Positions 24,192 to 32,973 of a stretch of DNA of 64,000 nucleotides are shown here, in pieces; the first letter of the stretch is position 1, and each line of letters begins with the position of its first letter. Below the pieces are notes generated by a model. The model had not been told where the DNA came from and ran no database searches. It saw only the letters and a program-made list of their open reading frames with translations. The DNA is from JBELHR01 sp049607205 (GTDB taxonomy: Bacteria > Bacteroidota > Bacteroidia > Flavobacteriales > Flavobacteriaceae). The stretch is taken from NCBI GenBank assembly GCA_049607205.1, contig JBMYWH010000011.1:5184-69183 (forward strand), read 5' to 3'. The position numbers and the translations under genes were made by a program.

Positions 24192-24998
24192 ATGAAAGAT
24201 AAAAGAATATTATATGTTTCCTCTGAGGTATTGCCATACCTTCCTGAGAATGAGCTTTCCTTGATGTCGTTTGAAAATGCTAAAGAGGCTCATAGAAAAG
24301 GAGTGCAGACGAGAATCTTTATGCCTAGATACGGGTTGATTAACGAAAGAAGACATCAGTTGCATGAAGTTATCAGGCTTTCAGGGATGAACTTGGTGAT
24401 TAATGATATGGATATGCCCTTGATTATCAAGGTAGCATCTATCCCTAAAGAAAGAATGCAGGTATACTTTATCGATAATGATGAATACTTTAAAAGAAAA
24501 GCCTTGTTCACGGATGAAGATGATGTTCTTTTTCCTGATAATGACGAGCGTGCTATTTTCTTTGCAAAAGGTGTAGTAGAGACTGTGAAGAAATTAAATT
24601 GGGCTCCAGATGTTATTCATGTTCATGGATGGCTTGCTTCTTTATTGCCTTTGTACTTAAAGGAATATTATAAAGAAGATTCTCTTTTTGAGAATAGTAA
24701 AATAGTAACTTCTGTTTACAATCACGGTTTTGAAGGTGATTTAGGTGCTGAAACAGCGAATAAATTAAAATTTGATGAAATTGGTGAAGCAGAAATTGGT
24801 GATTTGAAAGAGTCTACTTATGTGAATTTAATGAAGTCAGCTATTAAAAATTCGGATGCAATTATTAAAGGGTCAGAGCACCTTGAGGCTGATTTAGATG
24901 CCTTTATTGACGCTTCTGAGAAACCTGTTCTAGAATTTAAAGCTGTAGATGAATTTACCGAAGCTTATTTAGATTTTTACGAAAACCAAGTTCTTTAA
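24192..24998 (+). CDS. Glycogen/starch synthase N-terminal domain protein
   Basis: This 268-residue protein matches the N-terminal GT5 catalytic domain of glycogen/starch synthase: RILYVSSEVLPYLPENE, then a segment with PRYGLINERRHQLHEV, then DVIHVHGWLASLLPLYL near 145. Full GT5 enzymes are about 480 residues with a second Rossmann domain that binds ADP-glucose; this one stops after the first domain without a frame break. The same short form is common in flavobacteria beside panC and DUF4270, so it is a stable family and not a degraded gene. Activity is doubtful. Confidence 0.8.
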   Translation: MKDKRILYVSSEVLPYLPENELSLMSFENAKEAHRKGVQTRIFMPRYGLINERRHQLHEVIRLSGMNLVINDMDMPLIIKVASIPKERMQVYFIDNDEYFKRKALFTDEDDVLFPDNDERAIFFAKGVVETVKKLNWAPDVIHVHGWLASLLPLYLKEYYKEDSLFENSKIVTSVYNHGFEGDLGAETANKLKFDEIGEAEIGDLKESTYVNLMKSAIKNSDAIIKGSEHLEADLDAFIDASEKPVLEFKAVDEFTEAYLDFYENQVL

Positions 24999-25022
24999 AA
25001 AATACCCTTAACTTAGCCAAAT

Positions 25023-26597
25023 ATGACTAAAAGAATGATGAGTCTTAGAAGTATCGTGCTTCTAGGCGTTGCAATATTTTCTCTTGTTGCTTGTGAAGAA
25101 GATTTTCAAGATATAGGTGTTGGAATTGTGGATAATGATAGTTTTGATACCGATAGTTATACCTCAGCAGTGGAGGCTTATACGGTGGATGTTGAAAAAC
25201 TGAATGCTTCAGGGCTTCAGTTGACTAATAGTTCCTTGGGGCAATATCTACTAGGGATTTACAATACAGATAATTTCGGGAAGATTGAAGGGAATTTGAT
25301 TTCTCAACTTGGACTGCCTGTAAATGCTGAACGTGTTGCAGTGGACTATGGGGCAGATACTATAGTTGTTTCTACAATTGATACAGTGATTTTGAGTATC
25401 CCTTTTCAGTATTCTTTGGACGGAACCTATGATGGAGGAGCGCCTAAATATAGTATAGATTCAATAATTGGGAATCAAGATGAGTCTTTTTCTTTGAAGG
25501 CTTATAGGTTGGATACTTATTTGAATTATTTTGATCCTTCAAACCCATTAGAAGTTAATACCTATTATTCGAATAGAGATTATGATTATTCAGATGTGCT
25601 TAATGCATTTCCGAATGAGCTTTATAAATTCAATACTTTGGATACGCTAACCGTTGTGAAAAGATATACCGATGATGGTTATTTGTATGATAGGGACACT
25701 TTAGAATTAGAAGATGGACCTCAGCCTAAAATTAAATTGGCAATGAACGAGGAGTATTTCAGAACTAATTTTTTAGAGAAATTAGATGATCCTGAATTTG
25801 ATACACAGGATGCTTTTCAGGATTACTTTAGAGGAGTGTTTTTAGAATCTACCGGAGATGATGGTGCTTTATTATCTATGAGTTTCGGCGGTGCTAGTAT
25901 ATCGATGTATTATACCAATACGGCTATGGTTGAAAGTACGGGTGTCGGAGTTGATACCATTAAGAAATCTTTTGACTTTCCATTGACTGGAATCCGAGCT
26001 AATCAATATAAAAGATCTGGATCCAAAACTCAGAATGCAGATAATTTATATGTTCAAGGAGCTGCCGGTAATGAAGTTCGCGTAGACCTTTTTGGTGCGG
26101 ATAACGATGGAAATGGGACGCCTGATGAGTTGGAAGAATTAAGAACCAAAGATTGGATCATTAATGAAGCTTCACTTTCTTTTTATGTAGATGAGAATGA
26201 GTTTGATGTGGAACAAGATTCTATTCCTTACCGCATGTTTATTTACGCCTTAGATGATGAGGGGAGAGGGATTCAGACTATAGATATGATGCAAGAAGGT
26301 GAGCAAGCTCTTGATGGTTGGTTAGAAAGAGATTCAGTAAATGATTTCTGGAGATATAAATTGAGAATTACCCACTATGTAGCTAATCTTTTAGATCAAG
26401 ATCCTGCAACAGAACTAAATACCTTAGGAGTGAAAATCATAAGTACTACCGATTATCCAAGTACTCTTGCTGATACGATCATACAGCCTTATAATTGGAC
26501 TGGAAAAGGAGTTGTTTTACATGGACCTAAGAGTAATTCAGAAGATAAAAAATTAGAGTTAAAAATATTTTATTCAGAACTTAACCAAGAAGAATAG
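25023..26597 (+). CDS. DUF4270 lipoprotein
   Basis: This 524-residue lipoprotein has a signal peptide ending LVACEE, and then beta-rich sequence typical of DUF4270, a Bacteroidota surface or periplasmic family of unknown function. The GVGIVDNDSFDT start of the mature part and the C-terminal TLGVKIISTTDYPS are characteristic. It follows the glycogen-synthase-like gene by 24 bp and precedes glmS by 9 bp, so the three probably form one transcript, linking it loosely to sugar or envelope metabolism. Confidence 0.82.
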   Translation: MTKRMMSLRSIVLLGVAIFSLVACEEDFQDIGVGIVDNDSFDTDSYTSAVEAYTVDVEKLNASGLQLTNSSLGQYLLGIYNTDNFGKIEGNLISQLGLPVNAERVAVDYGADTIVVSTIDTVILSIPFQYSLDGTYDGGAPKYSIDSIIGNQDESFSLKAYRLDTYLNYFDPSNPLEVNTYYSNRDYDYSDVLNAFPNELYKFNTLDTLTVVKRYTDDGYLYDRDTLELEDGPQPKIKLAMNEEYFRTNFLEKLDDPEFDTQDAFQDYFRGVFLESTGDDGALLSMSFGGASISMYYTNTAMVESTGVGVDTIKKSFDFPLTGIRANQYKRSGSKTQNADNLYVQGAAGNEVRVDLFGADNDGNGTPDELEELRTKDWIINEASLSFYVDENEFDVEQDSIPYRMFIYALDDEGRGIQTIDMMQEGEQALDGWLERDSVNDFWRYKLRITHYVANLLDQDPATELNTLGVKIISTTDYPSTLADTIIQPYNWTGKGVVLHGPKSNSEDKKLELKIFYSELNQEE

Positions 26598-26606
26598 ACC
26601 AAACTT

Positions 26607-28457
26607 ATGTGTGGAATTACAGGATATATAGGAGAGCGCCAAGCCTATCCTATAGTTATAAAAGGATTGAAGAGATTAGAATACCGAGGATATGATTCTG
26701 CAGGTGTTATGGTTTATGATGGAGAATCACCTCAGGTTTTCAAAACCAAGGGTAAGGTAGCTGACTTGGAAGCTATCGTTGGTGATTCTGCGTTAAAAGG
26801 AAATATCGGAATTGGTCATACGCGTTGGGCTACACACGGAGAGCCGAATGATGTAAACTCTCACCCTCACGTATCAAACGATGGGAATTTAGTTTTAGTT
26901 CACAATGGGATTATTGAGAATTATGCGGCTTTAAAAGAAGAGTTAGTTTCTAAAGGGTACCACTTTCATTCTGATACGGATACAGAAGTTTTAGTGAATT
27001 TTATTGAATTTGTTCAAAAAGAACATGGATGTAAATTAGGTAAAGCAGTTCAGTTGGCACTTAATTCTGTAATTGGTGCTTATGCGATTGCTGTGTTTGA
27101 TAATACTAAACCAAATGAACTAGTTGTAGCACGTCTAGGAAGTCCAATTGCCATTGGTGTTGGAGTGGACAATTCAGAATTCTTCGTAGCTTCTGATGCT
27201 TCACCATTTGTAGAATATACTAAGAATGCTATTTATTTAGAAGATGAAGAGATGGCGATCATTAAGTTAGGTCGTGAGGTTCGTGTTCGTAAAATAAAAG
27301 GGGATGAAAAAGTTACTGCTTCTATGCAAGAGCTTAACATGAACCTTGAACAAATTGAAAAGGGAGGTTATGATCACTTTATGTTAAAAGAGATTCATGA
27401 GCAACCACAAGCAATAACCGATACCTTTAGAGGTCGATTGATTGCAGATGAGAATATTATCAAAATGTCTTCTATAGACAATTACCTTGATAAATTTGTG
27501 AACGCTAAACGTATCTTGATTGTGGGTTGTGGAACTTCATGGCATGCAGGATTAGTAGCGGAATACTTATTTGAGGAATTAGCAAGAGTTCCAGTAGAAG
27601 TAGAATATGCTTCTGAGTTTAGATATAGAAATCCAATTATCAATTCGGATGATATTGTAATTGCAGTGTCTCAATCTGGGGAAACAGCAGATACCCTTGC
27701 GGCTATTAAACTAGCTAAGCAAAAAGGGGCCTTTATTTTCGGGGTATGTAATGTGGTAGGTTCTTCTATCGCTAGAGAATCTGATTCAGGTTCTTATACC
27801 CATGCAGGTCCAGAGATTGGAGTTGCTTCAACCAAGGCCTTTACTACTCAAATTACAGTTCTTGCACTAATCGCTATGCGTTTAGGAAAAGCAAAAGGAA
27901 ACTTAAGTACAGAACAGTATCAAGCTTACTTACAGAACATGACACTTATACCTGAAAAGGTAAAGGAGGTTCTTGAAATGGATAAGGAAATTGAGAAAAT
28001 TGCATCAGTATATAAGGATTCTTCTAACTGTTTATTTTTAGGACGTGGGTTTAACTTCCCTGTAGCCTTAGAAGGAGCGCTTAAGTTAAAAGAGATCTCA
28101 TATATCCACGCAGAGGGATATCCAGCGGCAGAGATGAAGCATGGTCCTATTGCGCTAATTGATGAGAATATGCCTGTGGTTGTTGTGGCTACTAAAAGAG
28201 GTCATTACGAAAAAGTAGTATCAAATATCCAGGAAATCAAGTCTCGTAAGGGTAAGATTGTTGCTATTGTTATGAAAGGTGATACAACAGTTAAGGAATT
28301 GGCAGATCACTGCATTGAGATTCCTGAAACCCTTGAAGCATTGACACCACTACTTACTACAATTCCTATGCAGTTATTGTCTTATTATATTGCTGTGATG
28401 AGAGATTGTAATGTAGATCAACCAAGAAATTTAGCCAAGTCTGTTACTGTAGAGTAG
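26607..28457 (+). CDS. glmS: Glucosamine-6-phosphate synthase
   Basis: This 616-residue enzyme makes glucosamine-6-phosphate from fructose-6-phosphate and glutamine, the first step to UDP-GlcNAc. The nucleophile Cys2 is in MCGITGYIG. GHTRWATHG near 72 belongs to the glutaminase domain. Two SIS domains follow, with GCGTSWHAG and SQSGETADT. Length is normal. The ATG lies 9 bp after DUF4270. No glmS ribozyme can fit upstream, so control must be by other means. A terminator follows. Confidence 0.97.
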   Translation: MCGITGYIGERQAYPIVIKGLKRLEYRGYDSAGVMVYDGESPQVFKTKGKVADLEAIVGDSALKGNIGIGHTRWATHGEPNDVNSHPHVSNDGNLVLVHNGIIENYAALKEELVSKGYHFHSDTDTEVLVNFIEFVQKEHGCKLGKAVQLALNSVIGAYAIAVFDNTKPNELVVARLGSPIAIGVGVDNSEFFVASDASPFVEYTKNAIYLEDEEMAIIKLGREVRVRKIKGDEKVTASMQELNMNLEQIEKGGYDHFMLKEIHEQPQAITDTFRGRLIADENIIKMSSIDNYLDKFVNAKRILIVGCGTSWHAGLVAEYLFEELARVPVEVEYASEFRYRNPIINSDDIVIAVSQSGETADTLAAIKLAKQKGAFIFGVCNVVGSSIARESDSGSYTHAGPEIGVASTKAFTTQITVLALIAMRLGKAKGNLSTEQYQAYLQNMTLIPEKVKEVLEMDKEIEKIASVYKDSSNCLFLGRGFNFPVALEGALKLKEISYIHAEGYPAAEMKHGPIALIDENMPVVVVATKRGHYEKVVSNIQEIKSRKGKIVAIVMKGDTTVKELADHCIEIPETLEALTPLLTTIPMQLLSYYIAVMRDCNVDQPRNLAKSVTVE

Positions 28458-28477
28458 ACTTCGATAATTATATTATT

Positions 28478-28512
28478 AAACATCCATCATTTTTTGATGG
28501 ATGTTTTTTTTG
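28478..28512 (+). terminator. Terminator of the glmS transcript
   Basis: A 12-bp stem (AAACATCCATCA with TGATGGATGTTT) around a short T loop, then a T-rich run. It starts 20 bp after the glmS stop. Confidence 0.85.
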
Positions 28513-28564
28513 TTACAAATCTTCGATTTATTCGTCTTAAAGGAAACAACTAAATCAAAATAAG

Positions 28565-29023
28565 ATGAAAAAAATAGTTCTATTAGCAGCATTCTTAATA
28601 TTAGGTCAAACAGCTGTCCAGGCCCAATCAAAAGTTCACGAACATAAATTGAAGGGGACCTGGGTTCTTCATATTGATATTGAGAAGGAACTGGAAAAGG
28701 AAAAAGAAGACATGAACTTGATGGAGCAAATGATTGTTGGGGCCGTGGAAGGTGTCGTTAAAGAAGCTCTCGAGTCCTTCGAAATTCAATTCGAATTTAA
28801 GAAGCATGGGGTCTATGAGGTTATTGTTTTTGCCGATGATAAAGAGGAAAGAGAACAAGGGGAATACACGATCAACAAGAATGGTCAATTAGTGTTAGAG
28901 CCAATTAAAAATGACAATGTAAGTATAGATAATGATGGCGTATGGATGTTCAGTAAAGGACGTTTAGTTGCTATTAATGATGATGGCGAATTGGAAGAAA
29001 ATGTTTGGATGGAGCGTAAATAA
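28565..29023 (+). CDS. Secreted protein of unknown function (lipocalin-like)
   Basis: This 152-residue protein has a clear Sec signal peptide (MKKIVLLAAFLILGQTAVQAQ, cleavage after AQA or AQ). The mature part (KLKGTWVLHID, then alternating strands and EGYTI-like turns) resembles small lipocalin-like or META-type barrels seen in Bacteroidota. A central segment with a run of EKELEKEKED is strongly charged. I do not recognise a defined family. It stands alone between the glmS terminator and nrdJ. Confidence 0.7.
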   Translation: MKKIVLLAAFLILGQTAVQAQSKVHEHKLKGTWVLHIDIEKELEKEKEDMNLMEQMIVGAVEGVVKEALESFEIQFEFKKHGVYEVIVFADDKEEREQGEYTINKNGQLVLEPIKNDNVSIDNDGVWMFSKGRLVAINDDGELEENVWMERK

Positions 29024-29038
29024 AAGGCTTATGTGACT

Positions 29039-29057
29039 TGTGAACATTTTATTCACA
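29039..29057. promoter_or_regulatory. Inverted repeat upstream of nrdJ
   Basis: TGTGAA and TTCACA frame a 7-nt spacer, 58 nt before the nrdJ ATG. It could be an operator for a dimeric regulator or a weak terminator of the preceding gene. It does not match the NrdR box, and the spacer is longer than in CRP sites. Confidence 0.35.
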
Positions 29058-29114
29058 TATGACAATTGTTGGTTTTTGAATCCTTAAAAGCAAATAGCTT
29101 TATAGGAAAAACAC

Positions 29115-30977
29115 ATGTTCAGAAGTCAGTCAACCAGTTCTTTAAGTGAGATAACCGTTTATATGAAGTATGCGCGTTATCTCGAAAATGAAAATAGAAG
29201 AGAAAATTGGGAAGAGATTTGTTATCGAAATTCTCAAATGCATCAAGAGAAATATCCTCAACTCAAAGATGAAATAAAGTCCTTGTATAGTGACTTTGTA
29301 TTACCTAAAAAAATACTGCCTTCCATGCGATCTATGCAATTTGCAGGGAAGGCAATTTCTAAGAATCAAACTAGAATTTACAATTGTGCCTACATGCCTT
29401 TGACTAGTGTTTCATGCTTTTCGGAAGGTTTTTATTTACTTTTAGGAGGTACAGGTGTGGGCTATTCCGTACAGCAACATCATGTAGATGAGCTAGGTTA
29501 TCTTTCTAGTGAGAGAAACTGTAGTAAGGGGCGAATACTGTCAATAGAGGACACTATTGAGGGGTGGTCAGAGGCCGTAAGACTCTTAATAGATTCCTAT
29601 TATAGTAATGAGGCTAAACCGGAATTTGATTTTAGCTTAATTCGTCCAGAAGGACAGATCTTGAAAACCGCAGGGGGTCGAGCCCCCGGTCCTAGACCTT
29701 TAAAAAATTTACTTGAAAAAATAGAGCAACTTTTTGATAAAAAATCTCCGGGATCAAAACTGAGTGCTATGGAAGCTTCAGATCTGATGTGTTATATAGC
29801 AGATGCTGTGCTAGCAGGAGGAATTAGAAGAGCAGCCATGATTTGTTTGTTTAGTCCCTATGATCAAGAGCTTGTTGAAGCGAAACAAGGGAGTTGGTAT
29901 GAGGATCACCCTGAAAGAGCCAGAGCAAATTTCTCAGCGGTACTGTTGAGAGAAGAATTAAACAAGGAGGATCTTGAAAGAATTTTAAATTATACAGATA
30001 AAAATCAATCTGGTGAACCCGGGGTGTATTTAACTAATAATTTGGATTGGGGAACTAATCCATGTTGTGAGATAGCCTTAAAGCCTTTTCAGTTCTGTAA
30101 TTTAACGGAGATTAATATGACTACGGTCACAAATCAGAAAGATTTTGAGCAGCGGGCTATGGCTGCGTCTTTTTTAGGGACTTTACAGGCGGGATATACT
30201 GATTTTGAATATCTAAGAGAGATATGGTCTGAAAATTGCAAAACTGATGCCTTATTGGGCGTGAGTATGACAGGAATTGCGCAAAAAGTTGTGTTGCAAT
30301 TAGATTTTCAGTCTGCTGCCGAATTAGTCAAAGAGGAAAACCGGAGAGTTGCTCAAATTATTGGAATCAATGGCGCTAAGAGATGTACCACGGTGAAACC
30401 AGCAGGTACGACCAGTTTAGTTTTGGGTTCCAGCTCGGGGATACATGCTTGGCATAGTAATTATTATATCAGAAGGATTAGGATACATAAAAAGGAGGCC
30501 TTGGCAACTTATCTTTTATCAAAAATTCCAAGTCTTATGGAGGAAGATCAATTTGATGCTAATTCTTGGGTTCTGTCTATGCCGCAAAAAGCTCCACAAG
30601 ATGCCATTACTAGAGATGAAGGAGCTTTAAATCTTCTGAAAAGAGTTGCTTTTATTCAAGAAAATTGGGTGAAAAATGGATATGTTGAAGGAGATAACCA
30701 ACACAATGTTTCTTGTACGGTATCCTATAAACCGGAGGAATGGAAAGAGGTGAAGAGGTGGATGTGGAATCATCAGTCTCAATATAATGGCCTAGCACTT
30801 TTGCCATATAACGGAGGTAGCTATGCTCAAGCTCCTTTTGAATCGATTACTGAATTAGAGTATAAAGATTTACAAAAGGAGCTTAGTCACATAGATTTAA
30901 ATGAAATTCAAACTTTTGAGATTCAGCGTAATTTCGTTGACCATATTGCTTGTGCTGGAGGTCAATGCGAAATTTAA
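29115..30977 (+). CDS. nrdJ: Adenosylcobalamin-dependent (class II) ribonucleoside-triphosphate reductase
   Basis: This 620-residue protein resembles the monomeric B12-dependent reductases of the Lactobacillus leichmannii type. It should generate a thiyl radical at Cys317 in NPCCEI (with Glu319) using adenosylcobalamin. The substrate-reducing pair is Cys91 (YNCAYMP) and Cys328 (FCNLTEI). The C-terminal CAGGQC (613-618) is the thioredoxin-reactive pair. Other signatures are SMRSMQFAG, GGTGVGYSVQ and GGRAPGPRP. Shorter than the model enzyme (739 residues). No intein and no riboswitch upstream. Its stop codon overlaps the convergent marC stop by 4 bp. It works without the diiron cofactor that the nearby class I enzyme needs. 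Confidence 0.9.
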   Translation: MFRSQSTSSLSEITVYMKYARYLENENRRENWEEICYRNSQMHQEKYPQLKDEIKSLYSDFVLPKKILPSMRSMQFAGKAISKNQTRIYNCAYMPLTSVSCFSEGFYLLLGGTGVGYSVQQHHVDELGYLSSERNCSKGRILSIEDTIEGWSEAVRLLIDSYYSNEAKPEFDFSLIRPEGQILKTAGGRAPGPRPLKNLLEKIEQLFDKKSPGSKLSAMEASDLMCYIADAVLAGGIRRAAMICLFSPYDQELVEAKQGSWYEDHPERARANFSAVLLREELNKEDLERILNYTDKNQSGEPGVYLTNNLDWGTNPCCEIALKPFQFCNLTEINMTTVTNQKDFEQRAMAASFLGTLQAGYTDFEYLREIWSENCKTDALLGVSMTGIAQKVVLQLDFQSAAELVKEENRRVAQIIGINGAKRCTTVKPAGTTSLVLGSSSGIHAWHSNYYIRRIRIHKKEALATYLLSKIPSLMEEDQFDANSWVLSMPQKAPQDAITRDEGALNLLKRVAFIQENWVKNGYVEGDNQHNVSCTVSYKPEEWKEVKRWMWNHQSQYNGLALLPYNGGSYAQAPFESITELEYKDLQKELSHIDLNEIQTFEIQRNFVDHIACAGGQCEI

Positions 30978-31561
30978 CTTACAGAAATAAGATTGCTAAT
31001 ATTCGTTGTGAAAAGTTTGACTGATATCGCTAAGAGGATTACTCCAAATACTTTTCTGATGATTTTGATTCCATTTTTACCGATAAGCAATTCTATTTTT
31101 GTAGATAATTTCAATACGGTATAAATGATGATCATGTTTATGAGTATCCCAATAATAATATTCAATAAGCTGTATTCAGCACGAAGAGAAAGGATGGTTG
31201 TTAAACTACCGGGTCCAGCGATTAAAGGGAATGCGAGGGGGAAGACTGTTGCTGTCATGGCATCTTCCTCTTCATTTTTATAAAGGGTAATCCCCAAAAT
31301 CATTTCTAAGGCTAAGAAGAATAGAATGAATGAACCGGCAACAGCAAATGAACTTACATCAATTCCAATGACGTTTAATATCTCTTTTCCTAAGAAGAGA
31401 AACCCAATTAAAATAAATCCAGCAATTAGGGTTGCTTTTTCCGATTGAATGTGACCTGCCTTTTGGCGAAGGTCAATAATCATAGGGATGTTTCCTATAA
31501 TATCTATTACCGCAAAAAGTACCATAGTTACGGTGAAGACGTCTTTGATGTTAAAATCCAT
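30974..31561 (-). CDS. MarC-family membrane protein
   Basis: This 195-residue protein has six predicted helices and belongs to the MarC/UPF0056 family. It carries the family motifs VIDIIGNIPMIIDL near 18-31 and ATVFPLAFPLIAGPGSLTTIL near 105. Its function is unsettled (once linked to multidrug resistance). The frame opens with a TTG at 31624, but ATG 31561 gives the canonical N-terminus, 18 nt after a perfect -7 box. Confidence 0.85.
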   Translation of the reverse strand: MDFNIKDVFTVTMVLFAVIDIIGNIPMIIDLRQKAGHIQSEKATLIAGFILIGFLFLGKEILNVIGIDVSSFAVAGSFILFFLALEMILGITLYKNEEEDAMTATVFPLAFPLIAGPGSLTTILSLRAEYSLLNIIIGILINMIIIYTVLKLSTKIELLIGKNGIKIIRKVFGVILLAISVKLFTTNISNLISVS

Positions 31562-31579
31562 TGTAAAAATATTATTTGA

Positions 31580-31587
31580 CAAATTTA
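31580..31587 (-). promoter_or_regulatory. -7 box (TAAATTTG) for marC
   Basis: A perfect TAnnTTTG on the minus strand, 18 nt before the marC ATG. It lies inside the longer reading frame and excludes the upstream TTG start. Confidence 0.6.
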
Positions 31588-31603
31588 AGGTAAAAAAAAT
31601 AAC

Positions 31604-31611
31604 TAAATTTG
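31604..31611 (+). promoter_or_regulatory. -7 box (TAAATTTG) for the DUF3109 gene
   Basis: A perfect TAnnTTTG ending only 4 nt before the ATG at 31616. Transcription should start at or beside the ATG, giving a leaderless or near-leaderless message. Confidence 0.55.
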
Positions 31612-31615
31612 CCTT

Positions 31616-32185
31616 ATGTTTCAAATAGGAAAAACAATTATTTCAGAAGAACTTCTAGATACGGAGTTTGTGTGTGACCTTAGCAAGTGCAAAGGGGCAT
31701 GTTGTGTAGATGGTGATGCTGGTGCTCCTTTAGAGGAGGAAGAAACCGTTATTTTGCATCAGATTTATGATCAAGTTAAGCCTTATCTAAGGAAGGAGGG
31801 TATTCAAGCCATTGAAGAGCAGGGTTTGTATACTCGTTCAGAAGAAGGAGAGATAGAAACGACTTTGATTAACGGTCAAGACTGCGCCTATGTTATTTTT
31901 GATGAAAAAGGGACCTCACTTTGCGGAATTGAGCAAGCCTATAATGATGGGTTGATCGACTGGAAGAAGCCGATTAGTTGTCATCTATATCCTGTTCGTA
32001 TAAAAGATTACTCAGCATTCTCAGCAGTAAACTATCATAAGTGGCATATTTGTGACGATGCGTGCAGTTTAGGAGAAGCTTTGAAAATTCCAATTTATAA
32101 ATTTGTTAAAGAGGCTCTCATTCGAAAGTATGGAGCGTCATGGTATGCTGAATTAGAAGAAGCTGCCGAAAATCATAAAAAATAA
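31616..32185 (+). CDS. DUF3109 cysteine-rich protein
   Basis: This 189-residue protein is a typical DUF3109 member: CDLSKCKGACC near residues 19-29, then Cys105, Cys119, Cys136, Cys156 and Cys160 (ICDDAC) in a pattern like the YkgJ family of putative zinc or iron-sulfur binding proteins. Cytoplasmic; function unknown. The start ATG follows a -7 box directly. A lipoprotein gene follows after 20 bp. Confidence 0.85.
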   Translation: MFQIGKTIISEELLDTEFVCDLSKCKGACCVDGDAGAPLEEEETVILHQIYDQVKPYLRKEGIQAIEEQGLYTRSEEGEIETTLINGQDCAYVIFDEKGTSLCGIEQAYNDGLIDWKKPISCHLYPVRIKDYSAFSAVNYHKWHICDDACSLGEALKIPIYKFVKEALIRKYGASWYAELEEAAENHKK

Positions 32186-32205
32186 AATTTTAAATCTACC
32201 CCGAA

Positions 32206-32751
32206 ATGAAAACCTTAAATTTACCGATAGCTCTTTTGATGAGCTTGTTTTTGTTTAGTTCATGTGAGCTATTAGAAGATCAATTAGATGCTTTAGAAAT
32301 TAAAACCTCACTAATTCATGAAGAATCTGTTTCAGCACCTGCTAGTTATGATCAAAATGTAGTATTGAGGCATGAAGTTAATATTAGTTTGGATAACAAT
32401 ACTTCTCTTGAAGGTAAATTTGACCAAATCGAGACTATTGAGGTTTCAAAAATGACCGTTGAATTTGCTGACTTCTCTGGAGATGCGAATTCTAAAGTTA
32501 ATATGAAAATTGTGTTTGATGGAGTTGAATTGGCCGATTTAAAAGATGTTTTATTGTTAGACTCTTCCTTGAATTCGCAAGTATACGAACTAGGAAGTCC
32601 AGAAATCTTGAGTCTTTTAGCTGATCGAATATTGGAGGATAAGTCTGCTGATTTAGAGCTGATAATGGCAGTGAGTACAGGGCAATACGATGCTGATTTT
32701 GACCTTAAACTTTCTGTGCAAATAAAAACTTCAGTTTTGAATTTGATATAA
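32206..32751 (+). CDS. Lipoprotein of unknown function
   Basis: This 181-residue protein has a lipoprotein signal peptide (lipobox LFSSCE, Cys21) and a beta-rich mature part with no motif that I recognise. It follows DUF3109 after 20 bp and ends just before a short hairpin and a strong terminator. Its start region ATGAAAACCTTAAA is largely complementary to the conserved core of the small RNAs at 9.3-9.9 kb. Confidence 0.7.
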   Translation: MKTLNLPIALLMSLFLFSSCELLEDQLDALEIKTSLIHEESVSAPASYDQNVVLRHEVNISLDNNTSLEGKFDQIETIEVSKMTVEFADFSGDANSKVNMKIVFDGVELADLKDVLLLDSSLNSQVYELGSPEILSLLADRILEDKSADLELIMAVSTGQYDADFDLKLSVQIKTSVLNLI

Positions 32752-32799
32752 CTTATTAACGAAGCGTTAAGAAACTTATTTTGTTAGATGTACAATTGT

Positions 32800-32828
32800 A
32801 AACCACTGAATTTCAGTGGTTTTTTTTA
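32800..32828 (+). terminator. Terminator downstream of the lipoprotein gene
   Basis: A 9-bp stem (AAACCACTG with CAGTGGTTT) with a 5-nt loop and eight T. It closes the unit before the nrdBA region. Confidence 0.85.
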
Positions 32829-32868
32829 GTGATTTATTTAAATGATGAATAGGTCTTCTACCTCTAAT

Positions 32869-32897
32869 TGTGGATAAATGTGTTGATTTGTGAATAA
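32869..32897 (+). promoter_or_regulatory. Pair of DnaA boxes upstream of nrdBA
   Basis: TGTGGATAA (32869-32877) is the perfect complement of the DnaA box TTATCCACA. TGTGAATAA (32889-32897) is a one-base variant that still fits TTWTNCACA. They have the same orientation, 20 bp apart start to start, 70-100 bp before nrdB. In Escherichia coli nrdAB is also controlled by two DnaA boxes. DnaA control here is inferred. Confidence 0.55.
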
Positions 32898-32973
32898 GTG
32901 GTTCTTTAAAAAATCAATGAAATTTACAATCTTTGTTTGACCTTATTATTGATCTTAAATTCAACACACAATT

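Noticed and set aside
24192..24998. A frame-shifted or degraded full-length glycogen synthase
   Set aside because: The frame ends cleanly, the next gene follows after 24 bp, and no remnant of the second domain is seen. The short form appears to be a stable family.
26598..26606. glmS ribozyme before glmS
   Set aside because: The gap to the preceding gene is 9 bp and no ribozyme core is present.
29024..29114. Adenosylcobalamin riboswitch upstream of nrdJ
   Set aside because: The gap is only 91 nt and contains no B12-box-like motif. A B12 riboswitch needs about 200 nt.
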